This document shows, piece by piece, positions 7,293 through 15,166 of a stretch of 16,218 nucleotides of DNA; the stretch's first letter is position 1, and each line of letters opens with the position of its first letter. The notes under the pieces were generated by a model. It was given only the letters and a program-made list of their open reading frames with translations. It searched no databases and was not told the DNA's origin. Origin of the DNA: 66-474 sp035547895 (GTDB lineage: Bacteria > Pseudomonadota > Gammaproteobacteria > Xanthomonadales > Rhodanobacteraceae); NCBI GenBank assembly GCA_035547895.1, contig DASZTT010000230.1:1-16218 (forward strand), in the 5' to 3' direction. A program made the translations under genes and the position numbers.

Positions 7293-8018
7293 TCAGCCCG
7301 TGCCGCCGACCAGCGTGCCGATGGATTCGCCCTTGAGGATGCGCATCAAATTGCCGGGGCAGGTCATGTCGTAGATGCGGAGCGGCAGGCCGTGATCGCG
7401 GCACAGCGCGATCGCCGCGGTGTCCATCACCTTCAGGTTGCGCGCGATCACTTCCTCGTAGCTGACGTGCTCGAAACGCCGGGCATCCTTTTTCTTCTTC
7501 GGATCGGCGCTGTACACGCCGTCGACCTTGGTGGCCTTCAGCAGCAGGTCGGCGTTGACTTCGATCGCGCGCAGCGCCGCGGCGGAATCGGTAGTGAAGA
7601 ACGGGTTGCCGGTGCCGCCCGCGAACAGCACGATGCGGCCTTTTTCGAGATGCCGGATCGCGCGGCGGCGGATGAAATCCTCGCACACGTCATGGATCTG
7701 GATCGCGCTCATCACCCGTGCGAAGCCGCCGCGTTTTTCAACGGCATCCTGCATCGCCAGCGCATTCATCACCGTGGCGAGCATGCCCATGTGGTCGCCG
7801 GTGACGCGGTCCATGCCGGCTTCGGCGAGACCCGCGCCGCGGAAAATGTTGCCGCCGCCGATCACCACCCCGACCTCGACGCCGAGCTTGCGCGCTTCCA
7901 GGATTTCATCGGCCATGCGGCCGATCACTTCCGGGTCGATGCCGTAATCGCCGGACCCCATCAGGGCTTCGCCGGAGAGTTTCAGCAGGATGCGCTGGTA
8001 CTTCGGCTTTGCGGCCAT
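7293..8018 (-). CDS. pyrH: UMP kinase
   Basis: PyrH phosphorylates UMP to UDP in pyrimidine nucleotide synthesis and is a hexameric amino-acid-kinase-fold enzyme. From the ATG at 8018 the protein has 241 residues, the same as E. coli, beginning MAAKPKYQRILLKLSGEAL. That start has GGAG 8 nt upstream, better than an alternative 24 nt earlier. Motifs: phosphate-binding KLSGEAL (13-19), GGGNIFRG (54-61), DHMGMLAT (75-82), AGGTGNPFFTTDSAA, and KATKVDGVYSADP for the nucleotide base. It ends GESIGTLVGGTG. It lies just downstream of the tsf terminator and heads the frr-uppS-cdsA series. Confidence 0.97.
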   Translation of the reverse strand: MAAKPKYQRILLKLSGEALMGSGDYGIDPEVIGRMADEILEARKLGVEVGVVIGGGNIFRGAGLAEAGMDRVTGDHMGMLATVMNALAMQDAVEKRGGFARVMSAIQIHDVCEDFIRRRAIRHLEKGRIVLFAGGTGNPFFTTDSAAALRAIEVNADLLLKATKVDGVYSADPKKKKDARRFEHVSYEEVIARNLKVMDTAAIALCRDHGLPLRIYDMTCPGNLMRILKGESIGTLVGGTG

Positions 8019-8050
8019 GCATGGATCTCCGGTGGTTGGCAAACGGCACG

Positions 8051-8080
8051 ATTGTAGCGAAGCCGGCCGATGGGGGACAC
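8051..8080 (-). promoter_or_regulatory. Candidate pyrH promoter
   Basis: TACAAT (minus strand, 8056-8051) is five of six to the -10 consensus. GTGTCC (8080-8075) at 18-nt spacing is a weak -35 (three of six). A start near 8044 gives a leader of about 26 nt to the pyrH ATG. Position directly behind the tsf terminator supports a restart of transcription here. Confidence 0.45.
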
Positions 8081-8112
8081 AAAAAAAGCCGCGATGGCTC
8101 GCGGCTTTTTTC
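8081..8112 (-). terminator. Intrinsic terminator after tsf
   Basis: An 8-bp GC-rich stem, AGCCGCGA at 8087-8094 and TCGCGGCT at 8099-8106, with loop TGGC, is flanked by A7 on the left and a T run on the right. On the minus strand it sits about 20 nt after the tsf stop and is followed by a run of T, a classic rho-independent terminator ending the rpsB-tsf unit. Because A and T runs flank both sides, it could work in both directions. Confidence 0.92.
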
Positions 8113-8132
8113 TTTCCGGTGCGGCTTTGTTG

Positions 8133-9011
8133 TCAGGCCAGGCCAGCCTGCTTCATCACTTCCGCGGCGTAATCCTCGACCACCTTCTCGATGCCTTCGC
8201 CGACCGCGATGCGGTGGAACGACAACACCCTGGCCTTGGCTTTCGCCAGCGCGTCGCCGACACTGACATTGGTGTCCAGCACGAACGGCTGGCCGGTCAG
8301 GGAGATTTCGTTGAGTGTCTTCTTGATCTTGCCGGCGATCATCTTTTCCTGGATCTCGGCCGGCTTCTGCTTGTCCTTGTCGCTCATCTGCGCCAGCGAG
8401 ATTTCCTTTTCCTTGGCGACGAATTCGGCCGGCACGTTTTCCGGCGCGACGTATTGCGGGTTCATCGCGGCGATGTGCATGGCGATGCCGCGTGCGAGTT
8501 CGGCGTCGCCGCCTTCCATCGCGACCAGCACGCCGATGCGGCCACCGTGCACGTAGGCGCCGAGCACCGGCGCGCTGTCGATGCGAACCAGGCGGCGCAC
8601 CTGCACGTTCTCGCCGACCTTGGCGACTAGCCACTGGCGGCCTTCCTCGACGGTCGGGCCATGCGACGTCTTGGCAGCCTTCAGCGCCTCGGCATCCCTG
8701 GCGCCGCTCTTCAGTGCGGTCTGCGCCACCTCGTCGGTGAACTTCAGGAAGTTCTCGTCCTTGGCGACGAAGTCGGTTTCCGAATTGATTTCGACCAGCA
8801 CGCCGTTGCCGCCGTCCTGCGCCAGCGCGATGCGGCCTTCGGCGGCGACGCGGTCGGCCTTCTTGTCGGCCTTGGCGAGCCCCTGCTTGCGCAGCCACTC
8901 GATCGACGCGTCGATGTCGCCATTGTTCTGGGTAAGCGCCTTCTTGCACTCCATCATGCCGGCGCCGGAGCGCTCGCGCAGTTCCTTGACCATCGCGGCG
9001 GTGATTTCCAT
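8133..9011 (-). CDS. tsf: Translation elongation factor Ts
   Basis: EF-Ts exchanges GDP for GTP on EF-Tu. The 292-residue protein (E. coli 283) begins MEITAAMVKELRERSGAGMM, which with ECKKAL forms the EF-Ts N-terminal signature. The second signature, with the TDFVA motif at 79-83 that inserts into EF-Tu, is intact (INSETDFVAKDENF). The two core subdomains and the C-terminal module follow. The ATG at 9011 is preceded by AGAGG at good spacing. It follows rpsB, as in most bacteria, but across a 325-nt hairpin-rich spacer, and is closed by an intrinsic terminator. Confidence 0.97.
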   Translation of the reverse strand: MEITAAMVKELRERSGAGMMECKKALTQNNGDIDASIEWLRKQGLAKADKKADRVAAEGRIALAQDGGNGVLVEINSETDFVAKDENFLKFTDEVAQTALKSGARDAEALKAAKTSHGPTVEEGRQWLVAKVGENVQVRRLVRIDSAPVLGAYVHGGRIGVLVAMEGGDAELARGIAMHIAAMNPQYVAPENVPAEFVAKEKEISLAQMSDKDKQKPAEIQEKMIAGKIKKTLNEISLTGQPFVLDTNVSVGDALAKAKARVLSFHRIAVGEGIEKVVEDYAAEVMKQAGLA

Positions 9012-9036
9012 GTTGCTACCTCTGAGATTTGTATGT

Positions 9037-9317
9037 GCCGCAACGGTGCGGCTCGAACCCCTCTCCGTCGGGAGAGGGGGTGAGATGGAACTTTCGCGAG
9101 GTGCGTTGAAGCTCACCTCGCGCCATCGAACGCCTTGGCCACGGATGGCCAGGGCCGGGCTGCCTGGCGAGCAAAGGATTGCCGAGCCTGGCAACGGTGA
9201 GGGTTCGGACGGCACGAGAGATGGGGCTCCCGCCAGCTCGATTCAACGCGAAGCCGAACCCTCATCCGGCGCTTCGCGCAAAAGCGGCTTTGCACACCCT
9301 TCCCGGTGGAAGAAGGG
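9037..9317. repeat. Chain of hairpins in the rpsB-tsf spacer
   Basis: The 325-nt spacer (9012-9336) has no gene that I can see but holds a string of inverted repeats: GCCGCA/TGCGGC (9037-9042, 9047-9052, loop ACGG); CCCCTCTCC/GGAGAGGGG (9058-9066, 9071-9079); CGCGAGGTG/CACCTCGCG (9095-9103, 9114-9122); TGGCC/GGCCA (9136-9140, 9147-9151); GCGAAGC/GCTTCGC (9248-9254, 9271-9277); GCAAA/TTTGC (9278-9282, 9289-9293); CCCTTC/GAAGGG (9297-9302, 9312-9317). The CCCCTCTCC palindrome and the nearby AACCCTCATCCGGCG resemble dispersed proteobacterial intergenic repeats (recalled, not searched). None has a T tract after it, so read-through to tsf is expected. Confidence 0.6.
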
Positions 9318-9336
9318 AAAACCCCAGGGATTTCGC

Positions 9337-10194
9337 TTACGCCGCGTCGCCTTCGGCCTCGCCGGCATCGGCGTGCGCGGCACGCTTCGGCGCGGCTTTC
9401 TTCGGCGCAGGGCGGCGGGCCGGCTTGCGGCCTTCGTCATCCTTGGCGACCGGGTTGCCTTCGGCGTCGAGTTCGACGAACTCGCTGTCATCGCCGCGGG
9501 CCTGGATCGGCGCGGCGGCCTTGCCCTCCAGCACCGCGTCGGCGGCGGCGCGTGCGTACAACTGCACCGCACGGATCGCGTCGTCGTTGCCCGGAATCGC
9601 GTATTCGACCAGCGACGGGTCGTAATTGGTGTCGACCACCGCGACCACCGGAATGCCGAGTTTCTTGGCTTCCTGCACGGCGATGTTCTCGTGGCCGATG
9701 TCGATCACGAACAGGGCGTCGGGCAGGTGCTTCATGTCCTTGATGCCGCCCAGCGACTTCTCGAGCTTGTCGCGCTCGCGGCGCAGCGCCAGCACTTCGT
9801 GCTTGACCAGCTTGTCGAAAGTGCCGTCGGTTTCGGCGGCTTCGAGTTCCTTGAGGCGCGCGACCGACTGCTTGACCGTGCGGAAGTTGGTCAGCATGCC
9901 GCCCAGCCAGCGGGCATTGACGTAGGGCATGCCACAGCGCTGGGCTTCCTCGCCGATCGCTTCGCGCGCGGAGCGCTTGGTGCCGACGAACAGCACGGTG
10001 CGGCGCTTCTGCGCCAGGCCCGACAGATAATTCATCGCGTCGGTGAACTTCGGCACCGTCGCTTCGAGGTTGATGATGTGGATCTTGCCGCGCGCGCCGA
10101 AGATGTACGGCGCCATCTTGGGGTTCCAGTAGCGCGTCTGGTGGCCGAAATGCACGCCGGCTTCCAGCATCTGGCGCATGGTGACTTGGGGCAT
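9337..10194 (-). CDS. rpsB: 30S ribosomal protein S2
   Basis: S2 sits on the back of the 30S subunit and is needed for S1 binding. The ATG at 10194 has GGAG 8 nt upstream; the N terminus MPQVTMRQMLEAGVHFGHQT and the RYWNPKM motif (21-27) are the family standard. Further conserved blocks are FVGTKRSAREAI, RWLGGMLTNFRT and PDALFVIDIGHE. The 285 residues exceed E. coli S2 (241): from about residue 235 there is an acidic, then Lys/Pro/Ala-rich tail (RRPAPKKAAPKRAA), probably disordered. It has its own strong promoter and a long structured leader, fitting autogenous control by S2. Confidence 0.97.
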   Translation of the reverse strand: MPQVTMRQMLEAGVHFGHQTRYWNPKMAPYIFGARGKIHIINLEATVPKFTDAMNYLSGLAQKRRTVLFVGTKRSAREAIGEEAQRCGMPYVNARWLGGMLTNFRTVKQSVARLKELEAAETDGTFDKLVKHEVLALRRERDKLEKSLGGIKDMKHLPDALFVIDIGHENIAVQEAKKLGIPVVAVVDTNYDPSLVEYAIPGNDDAIRAVQLYARAAADAVLEGKAAAPIQARGDDSEFVELDAEGNPVAKDDEGRKPARRPAPKKAAPKRAAHADAGEAEGDAA

Positions 10195-10410
10195 GGTTTG
10201 AACTCCGATGCGGGAACCCGCCTCGCTTTCACGAGGAGCGCGGCCGTCACGGGACGGGAAGAGCGCGATCAGGTTCCGGGGTTGGGCTTCCGCAGGCCCC
10301 CGGCAACGACCCTCTTGCGAAGGACCCCGGAGCCGGTGCATCACATGGATGCAGGACTGCGTGTGGATTCGCCGGTGACGTCCGGCGTGGACGGTTTGCT
10401 TTCGCAAAGC
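10195..10410 (-). promoter_or_regulatory. Structured rpsB leader, likely S2 autoregulatory
   Basis: From the predicted start (about 10410) to the rpsB ATG is about 215 nt without a convincing gene. On the minus strand it can form: a hairpin TTTGC-GAAA-GCAAA near 10390-10410 with a GNRA loop; CGCCGG/CCGGCG with loop ACGTCA just after it; a long-range stem GGCTCCGGGGT (10334-10324) with ACCCCGGAACC (10282-10272), ten pairs and one mismatch, enclosing 41 nt; and CCTCG/CGAGG (10236-10221) near the ribosome-binding site. S2 represses rpsB-tsf through its leader in E. coli and relatives; the match here is inferred from position and structure only. Confidence 0.5.
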
Positions 10411-10416
10411 CGGGCA

Positions 10417-10445
10417 ATTGTACGGGAAGCCGGCGGCACGGGCAA
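10417..10445 (-). promoter_or_regulatory. rpsB-tsf promoter
   Basis: The minus strand has TTGCCC (10445-10440, four of six to TTGACA), exactly 17 nt, then TACAAT (10422-10417, five of six to TATAAT). Transcription would start near 10410. This is the best sigma-70 promoter seen in the window and suits a highly expressed ribosomal operon. Confidence 0.7.
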
Positions 10446-10461
10446 CCGGCCGCGCCCGCTC

Positions 10462-10490
10462 CTGCAGGCGCGAGGCAGATGGTGGATAAT
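10462..10490 (+). promoter_or_regulatory. Candidate map promoter, back to back with rpsB
   Basis: GATAAT at 10485-10490 is five of six to the -10 consensus; the -35 position (CTGCAG, 10462-10467, 17-nt spacing) is poor. A start about 7 nt downstream would fall at 10497-10499, on the map ATG itself, implying a leaderless or nearly leaderless mRNA. Confidence 0.4.
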
Positions 10491-10498
10491 TGTCCGCT

Positions 10499-11263
10499 AT
10501 GCCCGTCATCCCCAAAACCCCCGAAGAACTCGAAGGCATGCGCGTTGCAGGCCGCCTCGCGGCCGAGGTGCTGGCGACCTTGAAGGACCACATCAAGCCG
10601 GGCGTGACCACCGAAGAGATCGACCAGATCGCGTACGACCACATCGTCAACGTGCAACATGCGATTCCGGCCAACGTCGGCTACCGCGGATTCCCCAAGA
10701 CGCTTTGCACGTCGGTCAACCACGTGATCTGCCACGGCATTCCCAGCCCCGGCAAGGTGCTGAAGGAAGGCGACATCATCAATTGCGACGTCACCGTGAT
10801 CAAGGATGGCTGGCATGGCGATACGTCGCGGATGTATTTCGTGGGTCAGCCTTCAGTGCTGGCCAGGCGGCTGGTCGAAACGACTTACGAGGCGATGATG
10901 CTGGGCATCAGGCAGGTAAAGCCCGGCGCGACGCTGGGCGACATCGGCCATGCCATCCAGCAGCATGCGGAAGCGGCCGGTTACTCGGTGGTGCGCGAGT
11001 ATTGCGGACACGGCATCGGCCGCATCTACCACGACGAACCGCAGGTGCTGCACTACGGCCGCCCGGGCGAAGGCATGCGCCTGGAAAAGGGCATGACCTT
11101 CACCGTCGAACCCATGGTCAACGCCGGCAAGCGTCAGACCCGCCAGATGCCGGACGGCTGGACGGTGGTCACCAAGGACCACTCGCTGTCGGCGCAGTGG
11201 GAACACACCGTCGCGGTGACCGATGACGGTTACGAAATCCTGACGGCGTGGCCTGACGGCTGA
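10499..11263 (+). CDS. map: Methionine aminopeptidase, type I
   Basis: Map removes the N-terminal methionine from nascent proteins. The 254-residue protein has the M24 fold with all five metal ligands at the E. coli positions: Asp97, Asp108, His171, Glu204 and Glu235, plus His79 in the active site. Motifs: NCDVTVIKDGWHGDTSRM, GHGIGRIYHDEP, TVEPMV and WEHTVAVTDDG. The ATG at 10499 is preferred over a TTG nine bases earlier, which is not preceded by a ribosome-binding site; the ATG has no good one either. It is divergent from rpsB and heads map-glnD-dapD, an order that I recall from Xanthomonas. Confidence 0.96.
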   Translation: MPVIPKTPEELEGMRVAGRLAAEVLATLKDHIKPGVTTEEIDQIAYDHIVNVQHAIPANVGYRGFPKTLCTSVNHVICHGIPSPGKVLKEGDIINCDVTVIKDGWHGDTSRMYFVGQPSVLARRLVETTYEAMMLGIRQVKPGATLGDIGHAIQQHAEAAGYSVVREYCGHGIGRIYHDEPQVLHYGRPGEGMRLEKGMTFTVEPMVNAGKRQTRQMPDGWTVVTKDHSLSAQWEHTVAVTDDGYEILTAWPDG

Positions 11264-11284
11264 TATTCGGCATCGGATCTGGGA

Positions 11285-13969
11285 GTGGGGTGGCGCGCCG
11301 TGGAATCGAATCCCGTTCCACCCTCACCACGCCTTCCGCCCGCGCTGCCGCGCGCCGGCGTGTCGCGCGATGCGCGCGCGGCGCTGCGCCAGTTGCTGGA
11401 TGACCATGCGCGTGCTTTGGCCGGCGCCTTCCGGAAGGGGGCGGGTGCAGGGCTGCTCGCGCACGCGCGCGCGGATGTCGTGGGCACGGTCTGCGGCCAC
11501 GTCTGGTCGGCGTGCGTCGGAGAAACGGGCGATGCCGCGCTGTTCGCCGTCGGCGGGTTCGGGCATGGCGTGCTGTTTCCGTTTTCGGACATCGATCTGC
11601 TGGTATTGCACGATCCCGATCCGGCGCCCGCGCTGGCGCGCGCGCTGGAGGCGTTCTTCGGCTGCCTCTGGGACATCGGCCTGAAGCCGGGACAAGCGGT
11701 GCGCACGCTCGCGCAGTGCCGCGAACTCGCCGCCGCGGACGTCAGCGTGTTCACCAGCCTGCTGGACGCGCGCCGGTTGGCCGGTGCCGGGCGTTTCGCG
11801 CACGTGTTGCATGCGCTCGTCGACGATGCCGCACTGTGGCCGCCCGACGCCTATCTCGCGGCGAAGCTCGACGAACGCGCGCGGCGTCATGCGCGTTTCG
11901 ACGACACCACCCACAACCTCGAGCCCGACCTCAAGGATGGCCCCGGCGGCCTGCGCAACCTCGACCTGATCCGCTGGCTCGGCAAGCGCCTCATCGGGGT
12001 GCCGGACCTCGACGGCCTGGTCGGGGCGCACCTGCTGGAGGCGAGCGAGCGCGATGCCTTGCGCGATGCGCGCGCGGTGTTGCGCCGCATCCGTTACGGC
12101 CTCCATCTGGAAGCGGGCCGCGCGGAGGAGCGCCTGCTGTTCGACTGGCAACGCGCGCTTGCGGCGAAGCTCGGTTATGAAGATGCAGACAGCGCCGGCA
12201 ACGCCGCCGTCGAGCGTTTCATGCAGGATTATTTCCGCGCCGCGGGCGTCGCCGAGCGCCTGCTGACCCAATTGCTGGAGCGCCTGCAGGAACACCTGCA
12301 TCCGCTGCCGCCGCCGCGCGACCTGGACGCACACTTCGCGATGCGCGGCAGCCGTCTCGAACTGCGCGATCCCGGATGGTTGCTGGGAGCGCCCGATGGC
12401 CTGATCGAGGTGTTCGTCAGGCGCTTCGACGTCGGCGATTGCGCGGGCATTACGGCCGCCACGATGCGCGCGGTGGAGCACGCGCTGGTCGCGCACGGCA
12501 CCGCCCTCTCGCGCAATCCGGCCGTGCTGTCGTCATTCCTGCGCCTGCTGCGGCGCGGCGCACCCGCGGTGCGCGTGCTGGAAGCGCTGAATCGGCATGG
12601 CGTGCTGGCGGCGATCCTGCCGTCGTTCGCGCGCGTGGTCGGACGCATGCAATACGACCTGTTCCACGTCTACACCGTCGACGAACACACGCTGCGCGTG
12701 CTGCGCAACATCGCGCGCTACGCGGCGCCGGAAGCCCGGGTGGCGCTGCCGCTTGCGCGCGGTGCGTTTGCGCGTTTGGCGAAACCCGAGTTGCTGCTGC
12801 TGGCCGGTCTGTTCCACGACATCGCCAAGGGCCGCGGCGGCGATCATTCGCAGCTGGGCGAAACCGAAGCGCGCGGGTTCTGCCGCAGCTTGGGCCTCGG
12901 CGAAGACGACACCGAAGAAGTCGCGTGGCTGGTGCGCTGGCACCTCCTGATGAGCGTGACCGCGCAGCGCCAGGACATCGCCGATCCCGAGGTGGTGCAT
13001 CGTTTCGCGGTGCAGGTCGGCGACTGGGACCGGCTCGACATGCTGTATCTCCTGACCATCGCGGACATCACCGGCACCAGTCCGAAGCTGTGGAATTCCT
13101 GGAAGGACCGGTTGCTGGCCGATCTGTACATCGCTTCACGCTATGTATTGCGGCGCGACCTGGAACGCCCGGCGCGCGCCGAGGTGCGCGTGCGCGAAGT
13201 GCGCGAACGCACGCTGGCACTGATTGCCGAACAGGGGTGCGACGCTGCGGCGGCGGGTGCCGTGCTGGACGCGTTTCCCGACACCGCGTTGCTGCGCCAG
13301 CCTGCGGAATCGTTGGCATGGCAGGTGGGCGCGATGCTCGGCTCGAAGGGCGCGGCGACGGTTGTGGCGGTGCGGCCGCCCGACGTGCGCGGCGGCACCG
13401 AACTGTTCGTGTGTACCCCGGATCGCGACGGCGTGTTCGCCGCGGTGGCGGCGACCCTCGATCGCTTGCGGCTGGACGTGGTGGCCGCGCGCGTGATGTC
13501 TTCGCGGGACGGACGCGCGCTGGACACCTTCACGGTGCTGGAGGCCGGCTCGCAGGCGCCGGTTCCGATCGAACGCGCGGCCGAATTGCAGGGCGCACTG
13601 GAAGACGCGCTGCGCGCTCCCGAGCTGCGCACGCAACCGGCGCATCGCGGACTCACCCGGCGCCTGCGGCATTTCCAGAAGCCGCCGCGCATCGACTTCA
13701 ACGGCGGCGATGGTCAACCGCTGACGCGTCTCGCCCTCGTTTGCAGCGACCGGCCGGGTTTGCTGGTGGCGATCGCGCGGGCGTTCCTGGACGTCGGCGT
13801 ACGCGTGCACGACGCGCGCATCGCCACGTTCGGCGACCAGGTGGAAGATTTCTTCGAATTGACCGACAACCGCGACGCCCCGCTCGGCGAAGCGCAACAG
13901 CAGTCGCTGCGCGAAGCGTTGCAGCGGCGGCTCGCGCCCGGCAGCATGGCGGCCGGTCAGGCAAGCTGA
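11285..13969 (+). CDS. glnD: Bifunctional PII uridylyltransferase/uridylyl-removing enzyme GlnD
   Basis: GlnD senses glutamine and adds or removes UMP on PII proteins, setting nitrogen assimilation. At 894 residues it is the usual length (E. coli 890). Domains in order: nucleotidyltransferase (about 60-220) with GGFGHGVLFPFSDIDLLVL at 90-108; the conserved helical stretch NLEPDLKDGPGGLRNLD; an HD hydrolase domain with HDIAKG at 511-516; and two ACT domains (about 704-780 and 816-890; CTPDRDGVF and CSDRPGLLVAIA). The usual GRGEL of the transferase loop is GHGVL here. The GTG at 11285 was used; a GTG at 11300 with GGGGTGG before it is at least as likely and removes five residues. It lies 21 bp after map and 10 bp before dapD. 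Confidence 0.94.
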   Translation: MGWRAVESNPVPPSPRLPPALPRAGVSRDARAALRQLLDDHARALAGAFRKGAGAGLLAHARADVVGTVCGHVWSACVGETGDAALFAVGGFGHGVLFPFSDIDLLVLHDPDPAPALARALEAFFGCLWDIGLKPGQAVRTLAQCRELAAADVSVFTSLLDARRLAGAGRFAHVLHALVDDAALWPPDAYLAAKLDERARRHARFDDTTHNLEPDLKDGPGGLRNLDLIRWLGKRLIGVPDLDGLVGAHLLEASERDALRDARAVLRRIRYGLHLEAGRAEERLLFDWQRALAAKLGYEDADSAGNAAVERFMQDYFRAAGVAERLLTQLLERLQEHLHPLPPPRDLDAHFAMRGSRLELRDPGWLLGAPDGLIEVFVRRFDVGDCAGITAATMRAVEHALVAHGTALSRNPAVLSSFLRLLRRGAPAVRVLEALNRHGVLAAILPSFARVVGRMQYDLFHVYTVDEHTLRVLRNIARYAAPEARVALPLARGAFARLAKPELLLLAGLFHDIAKGRGGDHSQLGETEARGFCRSLGLGEDDTEEVAWLVRWHLLMSVTAQRQDIADPEVVHRFAVQVGDWDRLDMLYLLTIADITGTSPKLWNSWKDRLLADLYIASRYVLRRDLERPARAEVRVREVRERTLALIAEQGCDAAAAGAVLDAFPDTALLRQPAESLAWQVGAMLGSKGAATVVAVRPPDVRGGTELFVCTPDRDGVFAAVAATLDRLRLDVVAARVMSSRDGRALDTFTVLEAGSQAPVPIERAAELQGALEDALRAPELRTQPAHRGLTRRLRHFQKPPRIDFNGGDGQPLTRLALVCSDRPGLLVAIARAFLDVGVRVHDARIATFGDQVEDFFELTDNRDAPLGEAQQQSLREALQRRLAPGSMAAGQAS

Positions 13970-13979
13970 GAGCCACGCA

Positions 13980-14800
<821 letters not shown>

Positions 14801-14810
<10 letters not shown>

Positions 14811-15166
14811 CCCTGTTCGGCCTGCCGACGTGCGACACCTGCCGCAAGGCGCGCAACTGGCTGGATCGTTTCGGGGTCGCGTACACATTCGTCGACTATC
14901 GCGCGGATCCCGTTCCGGCGGCGACGTTGAAGGACTGGGCACGGCAGCTCGGCGGCTGGGAAACGCTGGTCAACAAGGCCTCAACAACATGGCGTAACCT
15001 GTTGCCGCAGCGCAGGAATCCTGCCGGCGATCCGGAATGGACGCTGCTGCTGAAAGAGTACCCGGCGTTGATCAGGCGGCCCGTCGTGGTGCGCGGGAAT
15101 GGTGAAGTCAGCGTCGGCTTCAGTGACAACGCCTTCAAGAAGCTGTTCGGCAGAGTGCCCACGTGA
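14801..15166 (+). CDS. ArsC/Spx-family thioredoxin-fold protein (YffB type)
   Basis: The 121-residue protein begins MDVTLFGLPTCDTCRKARNWLD with a CxxC at Cys11 and Cys14, then VDYRADPVP, the TTWRNL segment (62-67) typical of the YffB branch, and IRRPVVV (91-97) with the conserved cis-proline. It is a cytoplasmic ArsC-like fold. YffB-type proteins are proposed glutathione-dependent thiol reductases; arsenate reduction is not established for this branch, and no ars genes are nearby. Its ATG overlaps the dapD 3' end and its stop overlaps the next gene's GTG, so translation is coupled. A gene of this type follows dapD in Xanthomonas as I recall, so its place is conserved. Confidence 0.9.

Noticed and set aside
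8133..9215. A longer tsf start at 9215
   Set aside because: The 68 extra residues come from the hairpin-rich spacer; ATG 9011 starts the standard EF-Ts N terminus behind AGAGG.
10195..10498. A longer rpsB start giving up to 160 extra residues
   Set aside because: The extra residues match no S2 feature, and the promoter and leader lie there; the ATG at 10194 has a proper ribosome-binding site.
8581..11226. An 881-codon plus-strand open frame running over tsf, rpsB and map
   Set aside because: It overlaps three secure genes, and its stretch within map is only a frame-shifted reading of that gene.
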